Of a DNA stretch of 64,000 nt, positions 44,183-51,596 are shown in pieces (positions within the stretch are counted from its first letter, which is position 1; each line of letters begins with the position of its first letter). The DNA is taken from positions 62,001 through 126,000 of the forward strand of contig NZ_CANLXZ010000001.1 of assembly GCF_947495285.1 (NCBI RefSeq), read 5' to 3'. The notes under the pieces were generated by a model. It was not told where the DNA came from and made no database searches. It worked only from the letters and a program-made list of their open reading frames with translations. The position numbers and the translations under genes are program-made. The stretch comes from an uncultured Nonlabens sp. (lineage in GTDB: Bacteria; Bacteroidota; Bacteroidia; Flavobacteriales; Flavobacteriaceae).

Positions 44183-44994
44183 ATCTAGGAAATAAAAAAG
44201 GAAAAATGCTGCTTTTCGGCGGTGTGTATAGCAATTTGCAAGCGTTACAGAGCTTGATGCAAATTGCTCAACAGCATGATATCCCACCAGAAAACTGCAT
44301 TTGTACTGGCGATATTATCGGTTATTGTGGGCAGCCTAAAGAGACATTAAATTTGTTTAAAACATGGGGCGCACATAGTATTTTAGGTAATGTAGAAATT
44401 CAGTTGCGAGATGATCAAGACGACTGTGGTTGTGATTTTACTCAAGGATCTCGTTGTGATGGATTTAGTGAGATATGGTACGCTTTCGCGAAAGCGAATC
44501 TATCTAAAAGCTCGTTAGAATTTTTTAATACTATTCCAGACCATATTATATTTAACTATGCAGGAAAGAAAATAGGTGTGGTACATGGCAGTTATGAGAA
44601 CGTCTCACACTTTGTTTTTAAATCTACTCCATGGATAGAGAAGCATTCTAGCATGATGGCACTAGACGCTAGCGTGATTGTGGCGGGACATTGTGGGTTG
44701 CCATTTGTAGATCAAAAGGGAAGTCAAATATGGCTTAATCCTGGAGTTATAGGAATGCCTGCAAATAATGGTAAAATCAAAACCTGGGCGATGGTTATAG
44801 ATGATTCTAGCGGTTTTGAATTTGAACACATCCAGCTGTCTTATGATTATTTAACAGCGATTCATGAGATGAAAAAAAATGAACTGCCTTATGAATATGC
44901 AACTACTCTAGGTACTGGTCTTTGGGATAATATGGAGATCCTGCCCGATAAGGAAAGGTTATCCCAGGGTAAACCAATTAACCTGTTTTCTTAA
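44164..44994 (+). CDS. Metallophosphoesterase-fold protein of the ArsS-associated type
   Basis: A 276-residue calcineurin-fold protein. The usual DxHG motif reads FGGVYSNLQALQSLM, GD is kept in CTGDIIGYCGQP, GNHD is GNVE, and GHTH is GHCGLPF; LNPGVIGMPANNGKI follows. This altered motif set with a CGCDF insert is the pattern I know from metallophosphoesterase-like proteins encoded beside ArsS, so it ties this end of the region to the arsenosugar genes. Phosphatase activity is doubtful because several metal ligands differ. The palindrome at 44481 encodes AFAKA. Confidence 0.82.
   Translation: MDKKILDLGNKKGKMLLFGGVYSNLQALQSLMQIAQQHDIPPENCICTGDIIGYCGQPKETLNLFKTWGAHSILGNVEIQLRDDQDDCGCDFTQGSRCDGFSEIWYAFAKANLSKSSLEFFNTIPDHIIFNYAGKKIGVVHGSYENVSHFVFKSTPWIEKHSSMMALDASVIVAGHCGLPFVDQKGSQIWLNPGVIGMPANNGKIKTWAMVIDDSSGFEFEHIQLSYDYLTAIHEMKKNELPYEYATTLGTGLWDNMEILPDKERLSQGKPINLFS
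44481..44496. repeat. 16-bp palindrome, in frame
   Basis: Perfect CGCTTTCGCGAAAGCG read as Ala-Phe-Ala-Lys-Ala in the phosphoesterase-like gene. Confidence 0.95.
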
Positions 44995-45268
44995 ATAAAG
45001 TCTATTAAGAATTATGATGTAATTTATACGAGAACTATGTGAAATGCAGGGTCTATTTGGTTCTATCGTTTTAACTAGATAATTTAAAAATCAGGTATTT
45101 AAGTACAAGAAAACCTTCTTTTGTAGATAGTATTCTCATCTTACTTACTTTTTATAATTACATTCTGTTTTTATGGTGTTTTATGTAATTATCTAAGGAA
45201 TAGGTAAGAATTACAGAGAACACTTGCATTTTTAAAATAGATTGTAGAAATTACACGTTAATCAATTA

Positions 45269-45445
45269 ATGAAAATGATCCCTAACTGGTTTTACAAATT
45301 ACTTATTGTTATGTGTGTCTTAAGTCTGTGTATCTTAGGTTATAAAATCGCTGACGGTGAACAAAACCGAAGTTTTATCTGGTTCGGCTTTTTATTCTTA
45401 ATGGCCATATGGTATGCCTTAAGGCAATTAAGGAGCAACAGGTAA
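45269..45445 (+). CDS. Small two-helix membrane protein
   Basis: A 58-residue frame starting MKMIPNWFYKLLIVMCVLSL. Two hydrophobic helices (about 11-25 and 36-51) are separated by a polar KIADGEQNRS turn, and a basic end (LRQLRSNR) suggests positive-inside topology. It lies between the phosphoesterase and App1-like genes, on the same strand. No family recognised; coding status rests on the helix pattern and clean frame. The 274 bp before it hold nothing else I recognise. Confidence 0.6.
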   Translation: MKMIPNWFYKLLIVMCVLSLCILGYKIADGEQNRSFIWFGFLFLMAIWYALRQLRSNR

Positions 45446-45518
45446 ACAGGTAAGTTTTTAAACTTTTATAACCAGCGTTCTTTTAAGACAGTCGGCATAA
45501 AACGATTAATTTCACAAT

Positions 45519-46547
45519 ATGGCAATTTTTAAACGTGATCCTTGGATTCTCGATATTTATCGTACATATAGTGGTGCAAACCATTTATATATACGTGGTC
45601 GCGCCCTAGAAGACCAGCCATTAAAACATTATGAGCAACAGACTTTGTACCAGACGCTGCGTAATACCTGGCGTACTTTTGCTACAGACGAGATAAGAAA
45701 CGCTCAGGTAAAATTAACCTTGCCTAACGGTAAGTTTTTTGAAGTAAAAGCAGATCATGAAGGCTATTTTCTATTTAATATAAAAACGGATATAGACCTT
45801 GATGCCTTAACAGATAAAGAAGGGTACTTATCCTTTACGGTTAGTTTTGATGAAGATAATTCCGCTTTCGCGAAAGCGAAACGACAAAAACGACTCAAAA
45901 TAAATAAATTCTCTGGAGAGTCATTAATACCCCTAGAAACTGCGGCTTATGGTGTTATAAGTGATATAGACGATACTATAATGCATACTGGTGTGACCAG
46001 CTTTCTTAAAATGCGTGTGGCTTTTAATACCTTTTTTAAGAATTATGACCGTCGTTTAGCCTTAAAAGGTGCTGCTAGTTTTTATCAATTATTGCATAGA
46101 GGCTCGTCAAGTAATGATCAAAATCCTATGTTTTATTTAAGTAATAGTCCATGGAATTTATATAAATACTTAGAGAAATTTCTTGACTTTCATGGATTTC
46201 CTAAAGGCCCTATTTTATTGCGAGATTTTCCTACACCATGGGATAGAACGCCCAAATTAAAACGACCTCATAAAGAGCACGAACTCATCAACATATTGAA
46301 ACACTATCCACATATGAAGTTTATTCTTATAGGTGATAGTGGTGAGCACGATGCAGATTATTACAAAGATGTCGCACAACAATTTCCTGACCGCATTATG
46401 GCTATTTATTTAAGGTCTGTAGATCACAAAAAGAAAATGTTGAGAGTAAAATCCATAGCCGACGGTTTTACCATATGTCCTATGTTATTAGTAAAAGAAT
46501 CTAAAGAAGCCGTTACTCACGCTCGTGAGAATGGATGGATTGTGTAA
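45519..46547 (+). CDS. App1-type phosphatidate phosphatase family protein
   Basis: A 342-residue protein of the App1 (DUF2183) family. The HAD-like catalytic motif DIDDTI lies near 148-153, followed by MFYLSNSPWNLYKYLEKFL, PKGPILLRDF, HKEHELINIL and FILIGDSGEHDADYY, all in family order. An N-terminal beta domain (VKLTLPNGKFFEVKADHEGY) precedes it. Predicted to act on phosphatidate or another phosphorylated lipid. A TAATTTCA box at 45507-45514 would give an almost leaderless mRNA. The palindrome at 45863 encodes AFAKA between the two domains. Confidence 0.9.
   Translation: MAIFKRDPWILDIYRTYSGANHLYIRGRALEDQPLKHYEQQTLYQTLRNTWRTFATDEIRNAQVKLTLPNGKFFEVKADHEGYFLFNIKTDIDLDALTDKEGYLSFTVSFDEDNSAFAKAKRQKRLKINKFSGESLIPLETAAYGVISDIDDTIMHTGVTSFLKMRVAFNTFFKNYDRRLALKGAASFYQLLHRGSSSNDQNPMFYLSNSPWNLYKYLEKFLDFHGFPKGPILLRDFPTPWDRTPKLKRPHKEHELINILKHYPHMKFILIGDSGEHDADYYKDVAQQFPDRIMAIYLRSVDHKKKMLRVKSIADGFTICPMLLVKESKEAVTHARENGWIV
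45863..45878. repeat. 16-bp palindrome, in frame
   Basis: Perfect CGCTTTCGCGAAAGCG read as Ala-Phe-Ala-Lys-Ala in the linker of the App1-like protein. Confidence 0.95.
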
Positions 46548-46566
46548 GAAGCTCAATTCCAAAGAA

Positions 46567-46608
46567 GATTCAAGAAATGAGATTCAAGAAATGAGATTCA
46601 GGAATCGA
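46567..46608. repeat. Tandem 14-bp repeat and dispersed-repeat fragment
   Basis: GATTCAAGAAATGA occurs twice, then GATTCAGGAATCGA. A fragment GCGATTCCGCTCTGTAGCAG at 46620-46639, followed by AATGACA, resembles the one near 42655. No gene here. Confidence 0.8.
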
Positions 46609-46681
46609 GATTTATTTATAGCGATTCCGCTCTGTAGCAGAATGACAAATCAAAAATCAGATATCGTTAATCCTCAATATT

Positions 46682-47782
46682 TTACCCTAAAATCCCATTC
46701 TGTTTTTTATAAAAAGCATCGGCTTGTTTTTGCATGAGCTCTCTAGCTATTTTCTTTTTGTAGGTATACAGTTCGTCCTCGTCTGCGATGTCTTTATAGA
46801 CTCTGTTATTTAATTCTTTATCAGTTTGTGTAAGTATGGTTTGCTGTTGCCTTTGTTGTGTTACCCATGATATAACGAGGTCTTCTCGCTCTGCATATTT
46901 GTAATCGTATTCTCCTCTGGCCGATAATAATTTGGCAATAATAGGAGATGTTTCTATCGCTAGAAAAAGTAAGAAGATAAAGAATGAGGTTATAAATGGC
47001 AATTTTTTTAAGGCTTCAATACGCGCCATAAGTCCGTCTACGTTTTCTATAATAGGCTGCGATGCGGCCAGCTGTAAAGTTTCTTTAGTTTTTAAGTCGG
47101 CTAGTTGTAATTCTATGGCCGCTATTTTATCGGCATTTAAAGCTTTTAGTTCTTTAAGTTCTTCTAGTGCAGCATCATGCTTTTCTCGTTTTTCTTTGTA
47201 AACCGGGCCTTTTCCTAGCTTGTTAGTTCCAGATGTTCCTTCGGCTTCTGCGATATACGTGGAGTATAGGGCTTCTACTTGGACTTCTTTTGTGGTAATT
47301 TCATATTTTAATTCTTGTATCGCTTTCGCGAAAGCGGACTCCTCAACAGCAAATAAACTAGCAACTTGCTCTTGATTATTTAAGGTCATCGCATTTTTCT
47401 CTTCCAGAAGAACCTGATCGATTTCTTTCTCAAAAATCTTTAATTCCAGAGGTTTTGAAATCACAACAGCAATAATAAGTGCCAAAACAATACGCGGTGC
47501 CGCCTGCCACAACTCATTGATTTTACGATCACTTTTCTTAAGTGTAGAAACAATATAACGATCGAGATTAAAGATCAATAAACCCCAAACCAAACCAAAA
47601 GCACCTGCTATCCAGTAATTATCAAAAACGGTAAATAGCGCATAACTGGCCGCAAAAAATGCCATAAGTGCAGTAAAGAAAACCGTTGCGCCTATACCGG
47701 CATACTTATTACGCTCGCCAGCGCTGCACTGGTCCAGTAACTCAGCATCAGCACCACTACAAAAGATAAAAAAAGATTGCAT
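46682..47782 (-). CDS. DUF4407 membrane protein
   Basis: A 366-residue membrane protein of the DUF4407 family. It begins MQSFFIFCSGADAELLDQCS, has four hydrophobic helices (two near 30-75, one near 95-110, one near 270-290) and between them a long coiled-coil-like region (ELKYEITTKEVQVEALYSTY; DAALEELKELKALNADKIAA). NLDRYIVSTLKK after helix two is typical. Function unknown. Its ATG abuts the terminator of the blaR1-like operon. The palindrome at 47321 encodes AFAKA in the coiled-coil region. Confidence 0.88.
   Translation of the reverse strand: MQSFFIFCSGADAELLDQCSAGERNKYAGIGATVFFTALMAFFAASYALFTVFDNYWIAGAFGLVWGLLIFNLDRYIVSTLKKSDRKINELWQAAPRIVLALIIAVVISKPLELKIFEKEIDQVLLEEKNAMTLNNQEQVASLFAVEESAFAKAIQELKYEITTKEVQVEALYSTYIAEAEGTSGTNKLGKGPVYKEKREKHDAALEELKELKALNADKIAAIELQLADLKTKETLQLAASQPIIENVDGLMARIEALKKLPFITSFFIFLLFLAIETSPIIAKLLSARGEYDYKYAEREDLVISWVTQQRQQQTILTQTDKELNNRVYKDIADEDELYTYKKKIARELMQKQADAFYKKQNGILG
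47321..47336. repeat. 16-bp palindrome, in frame
   Basis: Perfect CGCTTTCGCGAAAGCG read on the minus strand as Ala-Phe-Ala-Lys-Ala in the DUF4407 gene. Confidence 0.95.
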
Positions 47783-47822
47783 AAAAAAACGTTTATAAAA
47801 GGGTTGTCTTTTATAAACGTTT
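47783..47822 (-). terminator. Strong terminator of the blaI-blaR1-like operon
   Basis: Fourteen-bp stem AAACGTTTATAAAA/TTTTATAAACGTTT (47787-47800/47809-47822); the minus-strand 3' side is a run of seven T that reaches the next start codon. Confidence 0.88.
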
Positions 47823-47874
47823 GAAATTGTGTATTGTTACCGTTTAGAAACGAAAACTTTAACTGAAATTAAGT

Positions 47875-49941
47875 TTATTCGCCAGGTTGAGAAACGATAA
47901 ACTGCTTAGAATTTTTATCAGGATCAATGGTTTCAAATAATAACGAATACATATTATTCAAAGTCTCTTCTGACATTTCCATATGATTATTAGTTGAATA
48001 ACTAAATGTATGCTCATTACCGTTTTGGGTAGAGATACTAAAAGGAACGTTGTTATATTTCTTAATTAACGATTCTACTTCTTGAAGATCTGCTTTTTTA
48101 CCATCTATTTCAAATTTCACAGGCTCTTGTTGACGTGATGCAGACAATAGAAAAGTCTTTCTTGAAGAATAATCTTTTGACAGCTGTGCTGGTTTTTCTG
48201 GACTATCTACAATCCCTGCTTTCAAATGCTTCTCTACGTCTTTCCAAGAATTACTCTTTGCACCAACTCTTTGATTCTTAGAAAACATCTTCAAACTGTT
48301 CACTCCATTGACTGGCATGATTTGCACGCCGTTGTTTCCGTTTTTTTCTATGAATTCCTTTGCCTTCTCCTTAGTGACTTTTAGGTCATTGATATAGTAA
48401 TTCATTCTATTTCCTACATTTTCTATGTAGTCCATAGGAGTTCTGGGTGGAGGCGGTGGTGGCATGTTTTTATTATCTAGATATTCAACTGCTTTACCAG
48501 TTATGTCCACTTTTAAACCCCAAGTATCATAGAATTCCATGCGTCCATTATCGTTTGCTTTATAATAATGAAGTTTACCATTCACGTTTAAATAGCCCAA
48601 TTGCTTGTCAGGGTCTGCAGGAGCAGGTGGCGGCGGAGGAGGAATATCACCTGGTGTGATGTCATTATCCCAATATAAATAAGGCCACGGCTCATTTTGA
48701 GCACGTTGTTCTTCACTCATAGAATTAAAAATAAGTTGCATGCGTTTTGTGTCTTCTTCAAAAACTACTACGTGACCTTTTTCTTCTATAAATTTTTGAT
48801 GCTTTTTTGCCTGGAAATTATACTCTTCAATGTCTTTAGAAGTTACATTTTCAAGAATTTCAATGATTTCTATCTCTTCATCTGTCCTTCTTATTTCATA
48901 ACCTTGACTTTCAAAATCCTGAAGTTCGTCCAGTTTATTATAAATATCGATTTGATCACCATTGATTTTATAGTAATGAGGCTCTCCGTTTATAGTGATT
49001 TTTCCTTCAGGATCGTTAGGATCTACTATAATGTACTTTTTGTTTGAATCGTCTTCTACGATAACAATTTCTTCTACTTCTATAAATTCGGTTTCTTCTT
49101 TACCACAACTTATAATAAGTAATGCTAGAATAGGTATAAGTGCTAGACCTCTTAAGACTAGACTCGTGTTTGATGTATGTGTTTTCATGATGTTAAATCT
49201 TTTTTTGATGATAGGAAATGTAAATGTGTTTGCCATAGCCTGCTGGTAGCTAGTGGTAGCATGCCTTAATAAAACCTCTTGATAGGATACCGTAGATATT
49301 CCCTGGTTTAAAACAGCGCTGTCTGCAAGGAATTCATGATTCAGCTTTATGGAATACCTAATGATGTATAACAATGGGTTGAACCATAGGACAATTAAAA
49401 GCAACTCAATAAATAGTATGTCTAGTGAGTGCATTTGATCTAAATGTGCTTTTTCATGTTCTAGAATAACCGTGGGTATATTGTTGGACTCGTGGTCTTT
49501 CTTTGAAATGAAAATGCGTTTGAGAAAGGAATGCGGTATAGTCAGTTGATTGCGCAAGATAAGTTGATAAGCTTTGTAAGAACTGATCTCATCTTCCTGT
49601 TGGATTCTAAAAGAGCTCAAATTCTTGCCAAAACGCCACAGCATAATTGCAACACCTATAATGTAAATACCACTGAATACATAAAACCAATTGATCTCAA
49701 AACTAGGCTGATCTACCATAGTTTCTGTTAGTACTAGAGAACTATAATCTACAAATGGAATCTCTTCCATAGGTATAACTACAGTTTTTACAACTATAAA
49801 AGGTATGATCAACGATATGATAAGTGCACCTATCAAATAGAACCTTTTAAAATTGTGCCATGACGTGTTCTCCAGCAATAATTTATAAGCTAACCATAAT
49901 GTAAATAAACAGGCTGCGGAATTAATTAAAAAATGTTCCAT
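47875..49941 (-). CDS. BlaR1/MecR1-type M56 sensor metallopeptidase
   Basis: A 688-residue membrane protein: four hydrophobic helices in the first 270 residues and an M56 zinc motif HEKAH (in TVILEHEKAHLDQ, near 165). After residue 290 comes a long exported region with two proline clusters (PPPPPPAP, PPPPPPRTP) and repeated YYKIN/YYKAN/YYINDL-type modules, not a penicillin-binding domain. So the sensor part differs from classical BlaR1. Probably cleaves or inactivates the BlaI-like repressor encoded 2 bp upstream when a surface signal is felt. Confidence 0.88.
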   Translation of the reverse strand: MEHFLINSAACLFTLWLAYKLLLENTSWHNFKRFYLIGALIISLIIPFIVVKTVVIPMEEIPFVDYSSLVLTETMVDQPSFEINWFYVFSGIYIIGVAIMLWRFGKNLSSFRIQQEDEISSYKAYQLILRNQLTIPHSFLKRIFISKKDHESNNIPTVILEHEKAHLDQMHSLDILFIELLLIVLWFNPLLYIIRYSIKLNHEFLADSAVLNQGISTVSYQEVLLRHATTSYQQAMANTFTFPIIKKRFNIMKTHTSNTSLVLRGLALIPILALLIISCGKEETEFIEVEEIVIVEDDSNKKYIIVDPNDPEGKITINGEPHYYKINGDQIDIYNKLDELQDFESQGYEIRRTDEEIEIIEILENVTSKDIEEYNFQAKKHQKFIEEKGHVVVFEEDTKRMQLIFNSMSEEQRAQNEPWPYLYWDNDITPGDIPPPPPPAPADPDKQLGYLNVNGKLHYYKANDNGRMEFYDTWGLKVDITGKAVEYLDNKNMPPPPPPRTPMDYIENVGNRMNYYINDLKVTKEKAKEFIEKNGNNGVQIMPVNGVNSLKMFSKNQRVGAKSNSWKDVEKHLKAGIVDSPEKPAQLSKDYSSRKTFLLSASRQQEPVKFEIDGKKADLQEVESLIKKYNNVPFSISTQNGNEHTFSYSTNNHMEMSEETLNNMYSLLFETIDPDKNSKQFIVSQPGE

Positions 49942-49943
49942 AA

Positions 49944-50309
49944 CTATTTGTTATTAATTTGCTTATCTATGATTTCTCTCAATTCTTTCAGTTCTTCTCT
50001 GCTTAGATCAGTTTCCTTTGTGAAGAAAGATGCAAACTGTGAAGCACTATCATTAAAGAAGTTCTTAATCAACCCATTTACGTGTTTAGAGAAATAATCA
50101 CTTTTCTTAACCAGTGGTTTATACTGACGGCTTTTACCAAATAGTTCATAGCCTACAAAACCTTTGTCTGTCATACGTTTTAAAAGAGTGGCAATAGTTG
50201 TAGTTGCAGGTTTAGGATCTTCATATTCTTCTAACAGTTCTTTCATAAAAGCTTTTTCTAGCTTCCATAAATGACTCATAAGATCTTCTTCAGTTTTTGA
50301 TAATTTCAT
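49944..50309 (-). CDS. BlaI/MecI/CopY family repressor
   Basis: A 121-residue winged-helix repressor: MKLSKTEEDLMSHLWKLEKA, ATTTIATLLKRMTDKGFVGY (recognition helix and wing) and a dimerising helical C-terminus (ETDLSREELKELREIIDKQI). It is the first gene of the two-gene operon and represses it through the two TGTAG dyads just upstream. No beta-lactamase lies nearby, so the signal is probably cell-envelope stress rather than an antibiotic; that is inference. Confidence 0.93.
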   Translation of the reverse strand: MKLSKTEEDLMSHLWKLEKAFMKELLEEYEDPKPATTTIATLLKRMTDKGFVGYELFGKSRQYKPLVKKSDYFSKHVNGLIKNFFNDSASQFASFFTKETDLSREELKELREIIDKQINNK

Positions 50310-50333
50310 TTCTACTTTTTTTAGAATCTAACT

Positions 50334-50372
50334 CTACAAATGTAGAACAATATTTTAATTCTACAAGTGTAG
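50334..50372. promoter_or_regulatory. Two BlaI-type operators
   Basis: CTACAAATGTAG (50334-50345) and CTACAAGTGTAG (50361-50372), centres 27 bp apart, 25 bp upstream of the repressor ATG. TACAnnTGTA is the BlaI/MecI operator form. Confidence 0.88.
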
Positions 50373-50666
50373 AGCATTTTTTTGCGAAAATATATTTGAG
50401 TCATGAGTTTGTTCAACTCTATTATTAAATAGTATTTAATCAATTGATTATCAATATTTGTATCCTAATAAGTGATTTTTTTAAACGTTATTATTTCTAT
50501 GCTAAACCATATCTATGGATTTTAAAAAAGCAGAGGCGCAGATAACGGTATTAATAAGTAATTAGGCATGTATATTATTTTTATAATCGATAAAGTGTAT
50601 TAAAATGATTATTAAAATCGACAAAATACAGTAAAAAGTAAAATAAATTAACAAAAGATCAATATA

Positions 50667-50700
50667 TTGATGTTCTGTATCATAGAAACGTATATATTTG
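50667..50700 (+). promoter_or_regulatory. Bacteroidota-type promoter
   Basis: TTG (50667-50669), 23 bp, TATATTTG (50693-50700). Transcription would begin around 50706, which supports ATG 50718 as the start of the next gene. The rest of 50373-50666 shows nothing I recognise. Confidence 0.65.
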
Positions 50701-50717
50701 AATCAAATACATTTATT

Positions 50718-51476
50718 ATGAAAACTATTTTTACTTCATTGATATTTTTATTTTGTGTAGTGTCATTTGCACAGGTAGGAATAAATACTAATTTACCAGA
50801 TACCAGCGCTGTGTTAGATATTTCTTCAACAGATAAAGGTTTGTTAATGCCGAGAATGTCTACTGCTCAAAAAGAAGCTATAGTTAACCCAGCGACTGGC
50901 TTAATTGTTTATGATACAACATTAAATAGTTTTGTTTTTTATAATGGTGTAGCTTGGGTTTCCTTTGGAGTAAGTGGTGCATCTAGTTCTTCTACAGGTT
51001 GGGCAGAGTATAAGGATGGTACCTATACTTCGGCTCGCCCATTAACTATAGCGGCTAGAGGAACTGGCGGCCTCTCGCCTAATAAAGTGACCCTGTCTAA
51101 TGATGCCCGTAGTGTAGTAGACAATCAATTGCCAGCAGATGTTGCAACTTTTTTTAATGCTTCTAATCAAAAAATTATAGGTGAGAATGGTGATGGTATA
51201 AATATACTTATTGAATTTAAGTTAAGGCCTAATACGCAATCTGAAGCAAGAGTGACAGTAGCAATAGATGTAGGTGGTGCTGTTGGAGAAATTTATTCCA
51301 ATGACTTTGTTATGACAAAAGCACGTGGTGTAGAGCATCATTACTTGCATTCCTTTAATGCGTATACTGATGGTGTCTGGGAGGCAAATGGTGGAACGGT
51401 TAAAATATCTTCGACCGATTCTATGGATATTTATGATATAAGATTTTTAATAACTAGAACTCATAAGGCATTATAA
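50718..51476 (+). CDS. Exported protein with GINTN-type N-terminal module
   Basis: A 252-residue secreted protein (MKTIFTSLIFLFCVVSFAQ signal). VGINTNLPDTSAVLDISSTD, KGLLMPRMSTAQKEAI and YNGVAWVSF form a module common at the start of Bacteroidota surface proteins with fibre-like repeats. The remaining 160 residues are beta-rich and glycine-poor, without Cys, and may form a jelly-roll. I find no sorting domain, so it may remain periplasmic or be released. Function unknown. Single gene with its own promoter and terminator. Confidence 0.72.
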   Translation: MKTIFTSLIFLFCVVSFAQVGINTNLPDTSAVLDISSTDKGLLMPRMSTAQKEAIVNPATGLIVYDTTLNSFVFYNGVAWVSFGVSGASSSSTGWAEYKDGTYTSARPLTIAARGTGGLSPNKVTLSNDARSVVDNQLPADVATFFNASNQKIIGENGDGINILIEFKLRPNTQSEARVTVAIDVGGAVGEIYSNDFVMTKARGVEHHYLHSFNAYTDGVWEANGGTVKISSTDSMDIYDIRFLITRTHKAL

Positions 51477-51501
51477 TTAAAGAAAAATGATTGCTAAATC
51501 T

Positions 51502-51517
51502 CGCTTTAGCGAAAGCT
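51502..51517. repeat. Degenerate copy of the palindrome
   Basis: CGCTTTAGCGAAAGCT: one central substitution and a changed end relative to the 16-bp palindrome, located between a stop codon and a terminator. Confidence 0.7.
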
Positions 51518-51518
51518 T

Positions 51519-51557
51519 TAAAAAAAAATCCCACTCGATACGAATGGGATTTTTTTA
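51519..51557. terminator. Bidirectional terminator
   Basis: Stem AATCCCA/TGGGATT (51528-51534 and 51545-51551 approximately) flanked by A- and T-runs; serves the convergent genes at 50718 and 51597. Confidence 0.88.
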
Positions 51558-51596
51558 AAAAAGAACAACTCAAATCATTAATAATAAATTAAGAGG

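Noticed and set aside
46525-46737. Open frame after the App1-like gene
   Set aside because: It overlaps the gene end and the tandem 14-bp repeat; no coding character.
47875-50309. BlaI/BlaR1 pair as an antibiotic-resistance locus
   Set aside because: No beta-lactamase or penicillin-binding protein gene is linked, and the sensor domain is unlike that of BlaR1.
50667-50717. Start of the exported protein at TTG 50667
   Set aside because: That TTG is the likely -33 element; the -7 box TATATTTG and the signal peptide support ATG 50718.
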